A DNA stretch of 64,000 nucleotides from Lobosporangium transversale (lineage: Eukaryota; Mortierellomycota; Mortierellomycetes; Mortierellales; Mortierellaceae): contig NW_019029012.1 of assembly GCF_002105155.1 (NCBI RefSeq), forward strand, positions 310,001 through 374,000, given 5' to 3'. This document shows, in pieces, positions 33,478-44,889 of the stretch. Positions within the stretch are counted from its first letter, which is position 1, and the number at the start of each line of letters is the position of its first letter. The notes under the pieces are model-generated. The model saw only the letters and a program-made list of their open reading frames with translations, did not search any database and was not told where the DNA came from. A program made the position numbers and the translations under genes.

Positions 33478-34978
33478 GAGATATTTTAGATGCAATCCTT
33501 TTTATAAAGCAACTCAGATGATGGTAATATCGACAAAAGGACAGTGTTCTGGATTTGACTCCGACGTATCAAACGTATTACCTCAGCCTCAGTATTATCA
33601 GTATTGCCATCGATACCCATTTTCCGTTTCTTTGCCAGTTCATTATGATCCACTCTCTTTCCAGTGGCAATATGCTCGAGTTCGTCCCACAATTTTGTCA
33701 TGTGCTCTTTTACAGTTTTTGTATTTGTCAGACGTGCCTCAATGATCTGAACAAGTGATTCCTTCATAGTTGAATTATTGTTTTCTAAAGAGTCAGTTTT
33801 GGGTTTCTCGCTCTGCTGATTCTTTTCAACCTTGGAGCTGATATTGGCGTCTTCAATTTCGATGTAGGGCTTCATCAGTGCATGTGACCCAAGTATTGGG
33901 TGTTTCTTTAACTTGGCAACAAATGCATGCTCTGATAATGAGTCCATATTCATGTTCTATAATATAACAATATGTTTTCAGTCTGTTTTTGCTCTTGGAG
34001 CTGCATACTTATCAATCTCTGTAATAAAAAAAAAACATCCTGGCTCATGTAACAAACCTTGACCAATTCGAGTTCCTGTTCAAACTTTGGAATATCATCC
34101 TTTGTTAACTCTTTCTTTTTACTTTGCTTGGTCTCTTCTGGCGATTCCTCCTTGTGGCCATTCGATTCACTCTTGCTCCTTCATTTAGTTGAATAGAAAG
34201 TGTTTAAATAGATGATTCATATGTAATTAACAGGAGAGAGGGAAAAAAAAAAAAGTAAACATACTCTATTGCTTTCCTGGCCTCCTTCAACCGCTTATGA
34301 AGTCTCTGAATCTCAAATGATTTTGCTTTGACGAATGCTCTCCTGATCTCTTTTTTTGCTTGATACTGTTATGTTATCCATAATTACCATAGAACGAAGA
34401 TGTTCGTGATATGATTCATTCGTTAGATGGAACTCTCACTTGAAATAAAAACAAGACAAATAGAAAGAAAAAAAAAAAAAAAAAAGTAAAATCATTCCAC
34501 ATACAATCTTTTGACTAATTTTGACCTCTTTCAATTTGAGTAATTTCTCTGCAATTGCTTTTGCCTCCTCAGATCCTTCCTCGGGCGTCGTTGCTGTTGT
34601 TGTTCCTGTCCCTGTCCCTGTACCTGATCCAGATCCTGTTCTTGCTGTTGTTGAAGTCGATGCATTCTCTTTTTTTCGTTCAGCTTCAATGGCCTTCTGT
34701 GCTCTTCTTAACGTTGTTTCTCCAATCTGAGCTTGGAGTTTACTAATTTCCCAATTGAGATTCTCCTTCTTCTTACCACTCTTGTGGTCTGCCTTAATAT
34801 TTGTCTATTTGAATATGAATTTATTTAGAGAATATCTTGTCCATGTCAGAACTTTCAACAGTTTTTTTTTTTTTTATTTTTTTATTTTTCTAAAGTCATT
34901 GAAGCTTCTTTTTTTTCTTTTCTTTTTTTTTTTTGCTTCAAGTCTTTCCACCACTACCATCCTTGACTGTCTTACCAT
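32593..34978 (-). CDS. BUD22: Bud22/SRFBP1-family ribosome biogenesis protein
   Basis: Nucleolar 40S-assembly factor family. Exons: 34978-34976 (ATG only), 34804-34505, 34365-34265, 34178-34058, 33956-33582, 33425-33088 and 32929-32593, about 524 residues. The N-terminal half is a charged coiled coil (K-K-E-I-R-R-A-F-V-K-A-K-S-F-E-I-Q-R-L), the middle is acidic and lysine-rich, and the C-terminus has the family ending L-H-P-S-W-x-A-K followed by K-I-V-F-D-D-S-D at the very end. A T-G low-complexity run (A-R-T-G-S-G-S-G-T-G-T) lies in exon 2. The start is unusual: exon 1 would contribute the start codon alone, immediately followed by GTAAGA. A different upstream or downstream start is possible. 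The intron between exons 5 and 6 contains a T run followed directly by an A run (33430-33475). The stop lies 289 bp upstream of the SIZ start, same strand. Confidence 0.82.
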
Positions 34979-35240
34979 GGTAATTTTTTTATTCTTTCCA
35001 ATTAGTACAATAAAGCATGCAAGCGCCAATGCAAAATTGACTTTAGGAATTGTACATGTTTTAAAAAAAAGAAAAAACAAACAAACAAACAAAAAGATGC
35101 GTGACTGGGTTATTCCTCTGAATTATGGTATTCTTTCAAATCAGTCTTTCTGTAAAATATGGTGTCAAGAATAAAAGTCTTTATGCTGATAAAGATACAC
35201 TAATCTATCCAATCTACACCTGAAAAACCGTACAAATAGT

Positions 35241-36373
35241 CTATTTCTTACGACCCGCAGCCTTGGCTGCAGCGGCCTCCTCTCTTGCTAATAACATTTT
35301 TTTTTAAAAAAAAAAAAGCATATCAGTGTCATATTCACTTGGTAGGACAAGAACATGCATAAGTTGAACAATAAATAACAAAACGAATCATAATAAAAAA
35401 CCGCAGTAATTTTTTTTACCTTTTGCCTCGGCAAGACGCTGTGCGGCTGCCTCCTCACGCTTCTGACGAATAACTGCCAAACGAGCCATGTCGGCCTTGG
35501 CCTGGTCCGTCTTACCCTCCTGATGTAATTTCCAGTATCTCTGTTCAGCAGCCTCCTTTGCTGCAGCCTCCCTATTTCATAAAAAAAAAAAAAAAAACCA
35601 CAGTACAATGATTTATGAGTCAGATAGGAGAAAGTGGATAGATCAGCCCTAGCCCAGCCCAAGTTTAAACTAAAAAAAAAAAAAGAAACAAACACCTCTA
35701 GATAGAGGATTCAAAACGACAAGAGAAAAGAAAAAGGCTATGGTGTTAACCATTTACCTCTCCTTGCGAGACATTTCAACAGGCGTAGCAAGGTCCGATG
35801 CCTTCATGACTCTGTTTCCAGCGGAGCGGTTAGGATTTGCAACGTCGATGACTGGAGCAGCGCTCTTCTTAGCAGGTTTCTATGAGTTAACATGTCAAGC
35901 CTCCTTTCATTAGTGGACCGATAGTCTTAGAGTAACACCATAACATAGGATAAGATACAAACCTGGGACTTACAGCGGCAACCTCCTCCTCTCCAGATTC
36001 CGACTCGGACTCAGACTCGGATTCGGTGGTGGCCTCCGATTCAGAAGTGTCCTCTTCGGATTCCTCTTTGTCACGATACTAAAGAGTTCATTTGCATATT
36101 AAAAGGGTAAGACAGGGAAGGGAGTGAGTAAAAACTTATTTGGCCAAACGTTGCCCATTGGGGATTTGTAGCAAGCGAAGGGGTTTGTTCGTGGTTGATT
36201 CAAAAAGAGGATCTCTTGTTGACAAGAATGAAGTGGGATGCAGAAGAAGAGGAAGAAGAAGAGGAAGAAAAAAAAAGAAGAGTTCTTACAGAGTTTGTAT
36301 GAACAGCTTCAATGCGACGACTGAAGGTCCTGCCGCCTCCACGCTGAGGCTTCTTGAACTTTCCTCCGGCCAT
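35241..36373 (-). CDS. PDAP1/HASPP28-like phosphoprotein
   Basis: Small conserved eukaryotic protein family (28 kDa heat- and acid-stable phosphoprotein), function poorly known. Exons 36373-36290, 36078-35974, 35879-35758, 35571-35420 and 35287-35241 give 169 residues, close to the ~180 of the animal protein. The order is a basic, G-rich start ([13 protein letters not shown]), an acidic E/S repeat block (exon 2), then the family core: [32 protein letters not shown] and I-R-Q-K-R-E-E-A-A. It ends in a K/A-rich tail, as do animal relatives. The E/S block is a plausible casein-kinase target. Confidence 0.88.
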
Positions 36374-36451
36374 GGTGATTGGGATGAGAATGGGTTGTGG
36401 ATGGTAGGATGTAAAGAGATGGCTCTGCACTTTGACAAAGAAAATTTTATC

Positions 36452-36482
<31 letters not shown>

Positions 36483-36606
36483 TGTCTACTGCGTATCTGC
36501 TGCGTACAAAAATCCGCAATTTCTGTTGTTTGGTCATTCCTCCTTTTTTTGTCTTAGTTACTTAGTCTTATGTAGCAATTTTTTTTAAAACAAGCCGTGT
36601 CTTTTA

Positions 36607-38819
36607 TTATTGCTCCTTGCCAAGGACAGCCAGTTGCTGCAGGAACTCCTTGGGACTCAGTACTTCTGTGGATCCATACGTGATCTTTTTCTTGATTGTC
36701 TGGCGTTGTGCGTATTCGTTCAGATTCTGATACTCTACATAGTTACCACCACCCACCACAAACACAATCGCTTCTTGGAACGGCGTCTTCGTACGCGGCA
36801 TCTTGGCATTGGATGCTCGACTGACTTTAGGATCAAAGTAAAGAAAATCCTCATTCGTTTCATTAGTACCCCCACCAGGCTCCATAATTGACTCGACAAT
36901 TCGAGTCATTGGTAGATCCTTCTTGGCCGGAAGGAAATTTTTCACACCTGCCAAAAGGTTTTCAAATCCACCACCCAACCCACCGGAACCGAGATGGTCA
37001 GAAAGCTATTTGGACAAGAAAATAAAAAATTGAAAAGAAAGAAACATCTAATAAGTTAACGGCCTTCTTCTTCAACAGCCATTAATTTTGATACATTATG
37101 GAGAAAAAAAAAAAAAAAAAAAGGTACCTTGTTACCAATAGTACCAAGACGATTCAAAAGGTAATCAGGGCGACCAAAACTCTGAGGCTGCTGCTGTGTC
37201 ATGTTCGTCATACGGATGTACGCACGAATTCCTTTGATATATCTCAACGGTGCAAGGTCACATCCAGCTTTCACCAATGCATCCTCATATTCTTGCATAA
37301 CGTCATTAGGAATGTCCTCCTGAACCGAAAGATAGTAAATTAAGAAAAGACGCATCTTATCTTCAGCAACTTTTTTTTCTGGATCATTAATGGCCTCGAG
37401 AATGCTCGCTTTTGTCTGCTTGGTGATTGAGTCTTCCATTTGGAACAGAGTGTCCAGTTGTCGTTCTTTGATCCCCTGCAACAATCCAGTCGCAATATTC
37501 ATGTGCATATCCAATGTTGCTTTTCTAGCTGTGAGTTCCGGAAGGGCTGTGATGGCAGTCTTCAAGTGCTTTGCGCCTGATGAGAAGTCTCTATAGTTGT
37601 AAAAAAAAAAAAAAAAAAGATGAATGAGTAAACCGCCAATTCAATTGAGACTTGTAGCCGCTCTCTGATCAAATCCATATTGTAACTTACAGTTGATTGA
37701 CATCGTCCAAATTGTTGACACCAGTCATTTGTGATATCACTGCAGCATCTTTCTTGTATTTTGTCAACTCACTGTCGATTTCCTCAGCGACCTGGGGGAA
37801 AGGTGCTGACGCATTCTTATTCCAGAAGAAATCCTTAGCATCAATATCATACTTCTTCTTGACTACACGACCATTCTCCTCCGTCTATTACCAAAGCAAC
37901 CAGATAAATGCATGTTATCTTAATGTTATAGGCAAAGCGTACTTTCTGAGAGCTCGTTTCCAGTCAAATGAACGACAGACCGTACCTGGACTACGATTTC
38001 ATTCAGCTTCATGTCCATGACCTCATGCACTAGTGCCTGGTAAGTCCACGAGTGACTGAGGATAGGAACTAGGTCCATATTACGATCTAAAATAACAAGT
38101 ACGGGGCGTTGGAAATTCATAGTGTTGGAGTCCGAGAACAAATTGTTCCTGCTATTCATGACATGATCTCTCAAACGACTGTCGAGCTTCTTGGCCAACA
38201 TCTCTGCTGCACCGCGCCTGGGGCAGCGAATGATGGGGATAACGCCCATGGTAGCTAGAACAGAGAATAGAGCGCTGGCTGCCTTATCAATTGAGGCCTC
38301 GATTGCTGTCTCAGGCGCTGTTGGGTCATTTAAGGCCAAGTAAGATTGTCGGTCATTGAGTGAGAACATGTTGGGTTCTGTGCAAATGAAGTTCAAATGC
38401 TGATCGTAGACTTGTTGGATCAATGATGAGTTCCCACTAGGGATTGTTGAAGCAGCAAACTCCTCCATAAGTGGTCGTGGTATTACTGTAGAGAAGTTGA
38501 TGTAGTAAGAGTCGTAAAGATGGTTCGAGAGATCCTGATATCATGTTGGAAATATAAATTGTATCAGCAGAACTTTTTTTTAAAAAAAAATGAATCCTTT
38601 AAATGAGCTGATCCTGAAATCATGGACAGATAGGAACTAACCTCGCTAATCTTGCGTATATTTTCAGAGGTTGGCTCCACGAAATAGACAGCAGGGACAT
38701 CAGGAATAGGCTGCCGCTCGTTCTTCAATAGCCTGTGTTGTAAAAGAAACCCATCATTAGCGATAGTTATCGATGCGGAGCAAATACAGAGACAGTGCAT
38801 AGATCAATTTTCTCGCTTC

Positions 38820-38855
<36 letters not shown>

Positions 38856-39225
38856 CTTGCATATGAACAGTGACACCGTTCTCACGAAGGTCATTAACAC
38901 GAAGAACCGAGGAGATGACGTCGCGACCAAAGGCGTCAAAAATTAAAACCTTCCACTCTACATCAGATGCCATAGGGATGACCTGATCTGCCTGAGATGT
39001 TGTGTCAGGCTTTTGGTTGAGGTTCAACATGGTCGCGATGGCCGCTATATAACAGTTGCATCATTTGAATGAGGGGTGGATAGATGATGAATAACGAGTG
39101 CTTTATTTGGCTCAGGTACAGCATAAACTAGCCTTAATTGAAATGTCCTGCAGATGTCTTATTGAAGTTGGTCATTTACCGATTTGTTGCTCGCGCAATG
39201 TTGGATCCTTAGGTGCTTGTGCCAT
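36607..39225 (-). CDS. SLY1: Sly1 (SCFD1), Sec1/Munc18-family ER-Golgi fusion factor
   Basis: SM protein that binds the syntaxin Sed5 and promotes SNARE-driven fusion between ER and Golgi. Seven exons: 39225-39180, 39044-38861, 38732-38642, 38534-37986, 37884-37691, 37590-37128 and 37005-36607, giving 641 residues (yeast Sly1 is 666). Family blocks include [16 protein letters not shown] (N-terminal lobe), [36 protein letters not shown], and a C-terminal [12 protein letters not shown]. Intron 2 begins GCAAGT: only this GC donor keeps the frame into exon 3. That intron also carries an A run of about 30 on the plus strand. Confidence 0.95.
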
Positions 39226-40556
39226 AGTCGTTGTTTAATGGGAATGTTGCAAGAGAGAGTTCAGTCAACATGAAGCCCGTTTGAGAAGCATCAACTATAG
39301 GCTGCCACGTTACCTGCCAGGGGATGGTGTTGTGACTGTAAAATTTCAATAAGCGTTACTTTAGGCCATTAGTCGACATGGCTTGAGAACAGAAGTTGGA
39401 AGCAAAGAACTCTGTCCGTGACAAAGTGATTGTTTCAATGAAGCAGCTACTTTGAGTATTTCTTAAGTTGTGAGAATAATATAACATTTATACATATATA
39501 TATATTATATATTACATATTCTTGCACTGACTTCGAACCCATAGCCAATGCAATAATAGGCAGCGTGTGAAAGATAGACTTTATTACACACATTCCTGAA
39601 TGGAGAGCATATGCCACCAGGTAATGCACCGGCAGAAAGGGAGATGAACTAAAATTTGACTTTAAAAGCAACTGGCCAAAGCATCAAATATATAATTTTC
39701 TAAACACATGGAAATAAAAAAAAATATTCCCATAATATCCATTTGTAAAGGTACACAATGCGATTTCTTTTACCTTGGAGCCAACAATAAAAAGCTGATC
39801 GGAGTTGACGGCTTTCTTATTAGAGCATCAAAACGTAATGCAAGAATTTTTTTCTATGAGATGCTTAATAAAGAATCCATTCGCCCAATTGCCTAAATAG
39901 CTCATCCAACAATTCTTGTTCCAGGGAGATGTCTGGAGCGATCCTGCTATCTAATTGGATAAAGCGTATTGAAGCATAGACTCAGTTCACCACCGTGTAA
40001 TTTGCGTTGGAAGACCTCAGCAGATCAATTGCCCTGGCTCTACCATTGACAAGAGATGAACCAAGCTGAGTCTCGACAGGCTGAGCTAGGAAATTTTTTA
40101 TGTCTTATAACCTCATGGATGACCGGACTGGAGGTGTTAATTTCTGCAACCTTTGTAGCCTCTGTTATTGGAGAGCGTAAGAGAATTTTGAGACCCAGAT
40201 AGTCACGCATGTATATAGTACATTTACGTTAAATAGCCTAGCGTCAAACAAAATGGCTCTTTTTTTTTCTCTTCAGATGTCAAAGGTCAGGGTGTTGTCC
40301 CAGGAGGAACCAGACAACGTACATGTATACAGTTTGATATTCCGTTTGTAGTGCATCTGGGATATCCTTTCACCTCTTACTTCAGCCACTATAAAAACGG
40401 AACATCATTTCAAACACCTCCAAGTTTTACTTCCACTCCCTCTTCTCCTCATCCCACGATCAGTTCGCAGCATTTCCCTCTTTCTCCCACACACATATAT
40501 ATCATCTTCTTTATCCATATACACTTCGCCACCTGGAATAATATTCAATCACTGGT
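39226..40556. other. Intergenic region, 1.3 kb, between Sly1 and GIT1-like gene
   Basis: The two genes are divergent, so both promoters lie here. No ORF with a recognisable domain. Includes a TA-rich patch near 39485-39515 and, on the right, the TATA box and a TC-rich leader of the transporter gene. Confidence 0.45.
40390..40397 (+). promoter_or_regulatory. TATA box of the GIT1-like transporter gene
   Basis: TATAAAAA lies about 160 bp upstream of the ATG, followed by a C/T-rich leader rich in TTC and CCC, a usual fungal core-promoter layout for an inducible gene. Position and sequence only; no transcription start is known. Confidence 0.6.
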
Positions 40557-40696
40557 ATGGATAAATTTGAATATCAGGACCCTACACTGACTACTGTCGT
40601 TCCGCAGAAACCTATTGACCAAGTTAACCAAGATGAGGTAGCGAAAAAGGAGAGATCAAGGCTCTCTTCCATATTCACTGTCATCTTCTCAGGTAA

Positions 40697-40727
<31 letters not shown>

Positions 40728-42179
40728 GGGGGGCTTAAACACTCGCTACTCCAAGTGTAAAAGTATCATTCTGATCATTTTAATAAATGCATTCTTCTCC
40801 CTACAGGTTTCGCGCTGCTATCGGATGGTTATCAAGTTGGTGTTCTATCTCTTGTCAACGTCTGCTTCACAAAGATCTATGGGGACGAGTTTACTTCCGC
40901 CATATCAACACGCATTGGAAACTCGCTCTTTATAGGCTGTATTATTGGACAGATTGGATTTGGATATATTTGCGATCGAGTCGGCCGCAAGGTCGGTTTG
41001 CTGCTCACAACATTCCTCGTCATTTTAGGAGCTGCTCTCTGTGCTGGTGCTTACGGTGCTGGAGGCTCTGTTGAGGGCCTCTTCTGGGCCCTGACGGTTT
41101 ATCGTGGCATTCTTGGAGTCGGTGTCGGAGGGGAGTATCCATGCTCGTCAGCCTCTGCCTCTGAAGCTGCAGATGAAGTCTTGCCTGGTAGACGCGGTAT
41201 GCTTTTCGTATTTGTCACCAACTTTGTCATTGACTGTGGATTTGTCCTCTCGGCTTTATTTCCATTGATCCTTGGTGCGGCTGGGTGCAGCTATCCAGTT
41301 ATTTGGAGGGCTTCGTTTGCCTTTGGTGTGCTCCCCCCTCTCTCGGTCATGTACTTCCGCTTCAAGATGGATAACTCGCAGATCTTCCAAAAAAATTCGA
41401 TGAAGAAGAACGTTCCCTATCTTTTGATTTTCCGTCGCTACTGGAAATATCTTCTAGGAACCGGTGGCTCCTGGTTCTTCTATAACTTTATCTCGTACCC
41501 ATTTGGCATCTTTGCTGGCACGATCCTCGACAATGCCATTGGCGCCGATGCCACCTTCGTCCAAACGGCCGAATGGATGCTGCTCCTCAATTGCTTCTAT
41601 CTCCCAGGATCCATTTCCGGTGCCTTGGCCTCAGATAAGATTGGCCGTAAGAGAACTATGGCTCTTGGTTTCTTCTGCCAAGGCGTCCTTGGCATCATCA
41701 TGGGTGTCTTTTACACGAAATTACTCAACGTTTTCCCTTTGTTTGTCGTCCTCTATGGTATCTTTATGATGATGGGAGAGTTCGGTCCTGGAGACATGCT
41801 TGGACTTGTTTCTGCAGAAATTTATCCCACAGCTGTCCGCGGGACTGCTTATGGTTGGTCTGCTGCCTTCGGGAAGTTTGGTGCATTTGTTGGTACCTCT
41901 ATCTTCAAGCCCCTCATTTCTAGTTTTGGCCATGGTGACGAGATCTTGGGTCAAAGCCGTGTCTTTATCTTTGCCTCATGCCTCGCCCTCTTAGGCTCTG
42001 TCTTCACCTATATCCTTATTCCTGACTATTCAAAGAAGGCTTTGGGTGAGGAAGATGAGGACTTTAGGCAGTATCTGGCTTCCCATAACTATGACCTCTC
42101 CAACTTTGGTGAGAATGGCTTTCAGGAAATGCGGTCCGCCGCTTTGGATTCAGACGAAAAATCTCGTATCAATACATAG
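40557..42179 (+). CDS. MFS transporter, GIT1-like (glycerophosphodiester/phosphate permease)
   Basis: Twelve-helix major facilitator of the phosphate/organophosphate symporter group; the closest pattern is yeast Git1 (glycerophosphoinositol uptake). Two exons, 40557-40692 and 40807-42179, encode 502 residues. Diagnostic pieces are F-A-L-L-S-D-G-Y-Q-V-G at TM1, D-R-V-G-R-K in the loop after TM2, R-G-I-L-G-V-G-V-G-G-E-Y-P around TM4, D-K-I-G-R-K-R in the loop after TM8, and E-I-Y-P-T-A-V-R-G near TM10. N- and C-termini are polar. The TATA-type promoter suits a starvation-induced uptake gene; substrate assignment (glycerophosphodiester versus inorganic phosphate) is inferred. Confidence 0.88.
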
Positions 42180-42495
42180 AATAATATTGTTCATTAAACA
42201 TGTATATACAAATCACACAATGAAGTTTTCTCACGTGCCCAAGGTTAACAAATAGGAAAAATGAAAAGCCACCACTGCTTTTTTGTTTTGTTTTTGATCC
42301 GCTCAGACACACACCTTCGGAGTGCAAGAATAAGGCAGAAGCGAGTGTCAACAACGTTATTGTTCATTGACTCTCTCTTTGTTCTCTGTCCCTTAGTCCC
42401 TTTGCTCCACTCTGGTTATCTCTCATTATCAATTGAAGAGAGAACAAATACTGATCCATTCAACCAGTCTCGACACACATACTTTTTTATTCATA
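42180..42495. other. Short intergenic region between transporter and uS2m
   Basis: 316 bp between two genes on the same strand; no further gene seen. No TATA box; the start codon of uS2m is preceded by a T run. Confidence 0.4.
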
Positions 42496-44085
42496 ATGAC
42501 ATACTTCCTCCGCAACTCATTACGAGCTGCCCATCAGGCCCTGGTCAATAATACTCCACGAGGTAATCAGGAAACCGAGATGGAAACATGGGAAACAACA
42601 AAATAGCATACTATGGAATTATATGGTTTTAAAAACCATTGAAGAAAGCTCTGCTTTCGGAGACAAGTGATAACGAGCACCAAAGGTTTTATTTAGTCTC
42701 ACCTAACCGCAAAAAAAAAAAAAAAAAAAAAAAAAGTGAATACTCTTTTCCATCTTTTAAGAATTTATACCATTACTTCAGTTTGCACATAGCGTGCTTT
42801 GCTCTCTATTTTTTATGTCTTCATTAAGCTTTATTTTATTACGCTCTGGATAGTTGTTCGACGTGCTATGACCCAGCAATATACCGCTCCTACCTGGGCA
42901 CGCGCATCACAAATCAGCATGTACTCCACTGGCAAAGGATCGGGATCAGGAGCAGGAGCAGGAGCAGGATCAGGATCTGAATCTGAATCAAATGTTGACG
43001 ATAATGATATTCTGGACGCTATGTTGGCCGACATTGCCTCGGATTTTAAAGTAGCAACACCTGGTACCCCTACCTCAGCATCTTTAGAAACTTCATCAAC
43101 AGATGCGGAATCCTCTACATCCGCATCGTCAACCGAAGATATGAATGCTGATCCTGAGCCTACATTTGTTCCGACGCCTGTCGATATTGAGAAAAGGCTC
43201 AAGGCGCTTAGTAAGTTATACCTACTCGGTCTAAGTTAAAAACTGCCATGCTTTTATTTGGCCTTTGATGGGTTTCCATTTGGCAGTCATCTAACATGAG
43301 GAAAAAAAAAAAAAAAAAAAAAAACTCGGTGTATAGTGCCGGAATTCCTATCATATGGAGGCCAATTGGCACCTAGATCCAAATCAACACTCAGCAACAA
43401 TCCCACATCCAACTCTTTGACAATTGCTCAGCTTTTAGCAGCAGGATTGCATCTTGGTCATAGTACTTCTCTTTGGAACGTGGCGTCAATGCCTTTTGTC
43501 TTTGGCGTTCGTGAAGGCATTAGCATCATTAACTTGGAACATACCTTAACACATCTTCGTCGTGCATGTACTGTCACAAAGGCTGTAGCTCGTCAAGGAG
43601 GCATCATTTTATTCATTGGTACGCGTGATGGAGTGAATAATGTGACGATTGATGCTGCAAAATCTTGCAATGCCTACTATGTCGCCTCCAAATGGTGTCC
43701 TGGCACTATTACGAATGCTCAGGAGATTGTTGGACCCCACACGCCTCGTTTGCCTAACGCTCGCCCAGGTGAACTGGCCAAGCCCTTCCGTCCCGATTTG
43801 GTTATTGTCCTGAACCCGATAGAGAACATGATTGCGATCAAGGAGGCTACTCGATTCCACATTCCTACGATCGCCATCACGGACACAGATGTCGATCCTC
43901 GCATTGTCTCTTATCCCATTCCAGCTAATGACGACTCAGTACGCGGCGTGGAGCTTATTGCTAAAGTTCTAGCTGAGGCTGCTAAGGAGGGCAATGAGTT
44001 GGCTCTTGAGGCATCCAAGAGGCAGTCAAAGCAGAGGATCGAAGGTCGTATGGATCGTATGAAGGCATGGGGCGCCCGTGCATAA
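42496..44085 (+). CDS. MRP4: Mitochondrial ribosomal protein uS2m (Mrp4)
   Basis: Small-subunit protein of the mitochondrial ribosome. Three exons, 42496-42562, 42854-43210 and 43337-44085, give 390 residues. The first exon encodes a basic, hydroxylated targeting presequence (M-T-Y-F-L-R-N-S-L-R-A). Residues ~30-125 form a variable S/G/A/D-rich linker that is expanded by GGATCA/GGAGCA hexamer repeats. The S2 domain starts near residue 140: L-L-A-A-G-L-H-L-G-H-S, G-I-S-I-I-N-L-E-H-T-L, I-L-F-I-G-T-R, K-W-C-P-G-T-I-T-N, D-L-V-I-V-L-N-P, and I-A-I-T-D-T-D-V-D-P. The last exon has C-ending codon bias. Confidence 0.94.
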
Positions 44086-44889
44086 TTTTTCTCCTTTCCT
44101 TTTTCTATTGTATTAGTTTAAAAAAATTATTATACATGAACTATGTTTCTAAGTGACAATCTTGACATTTCAATAGACATTTTTTTCTTTTTCTTTTCAT
44201 GTTTTTTATTTTACCATTCCTCATGGATTGCTTGCTTGAGCACAAAAGAAGACGATTTAAAGTGTGGAGAACGAGTGCAGTGGTGCCCTTAAGGCTTTTC
44301 TATTCTGTCATATATAGAATAATCATAACAGCATGCAGAAAGCAGCTGTGGTTTGTTATTGGATGTACAAATGATTGGAATAACGGGGATCCGTTTTGCG
44401 TGGACCATGTGTCAAATTCATAAGGACGACACTCATGTTCTTTCTATACATCCCTTCCTGGCAACCCTAACAAGGACTCGGACTAAAGTGATGAGCCTGC
44501 AGATTCGTGTTAAATAAGATATCTGATCCTAACGGCACCGCTATCTGCTATATATGATATTGATTTATTGCACATTAGGCGTGCTAGTGGGGCCTAATGC
44601 ATATTAATTGAAGGCGATAGAGCGGACATCCTGACTAGGTTGAGAGTTTGGGAGATATCTTTAATGACGATCAACATGGAAACACCAGGCCTGTGAGTTT
44701 TTCCATTTTGACCATGTCCTTACACCTAGTAATAAGCTTGTGTTTTCTTTCTTATTATACTAAGCACCTGCATGCCGATGACCTTATTCTTCATACTCTT
44801 AACGAATGAGCACGAAATCCTCACGCACTTTTTTTTTTTAATAATAATATTATTCTTATTCTTATTATTCTTATTTTTTAAAAAAATAG
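44086..44889. other. Intergenic region upstream of broken ion-channel fragment
   Basis: No intact gene. A segment around 44641-44696 is bounded by CTAG and GTGAGT and reads open in frame, so it may be a remnant upstream exon of the following fragment, but it has no recognised motif. An AT-rich stretch follows (44828-44888). Confidence 0.35.

Noticed and set aside
39525..39560. TTCGAACCC resembling a tRNA T-loop on the minus strand
   Set aside because: No matching T-stem, anticodon arm or acceptor stem could be paired around it.
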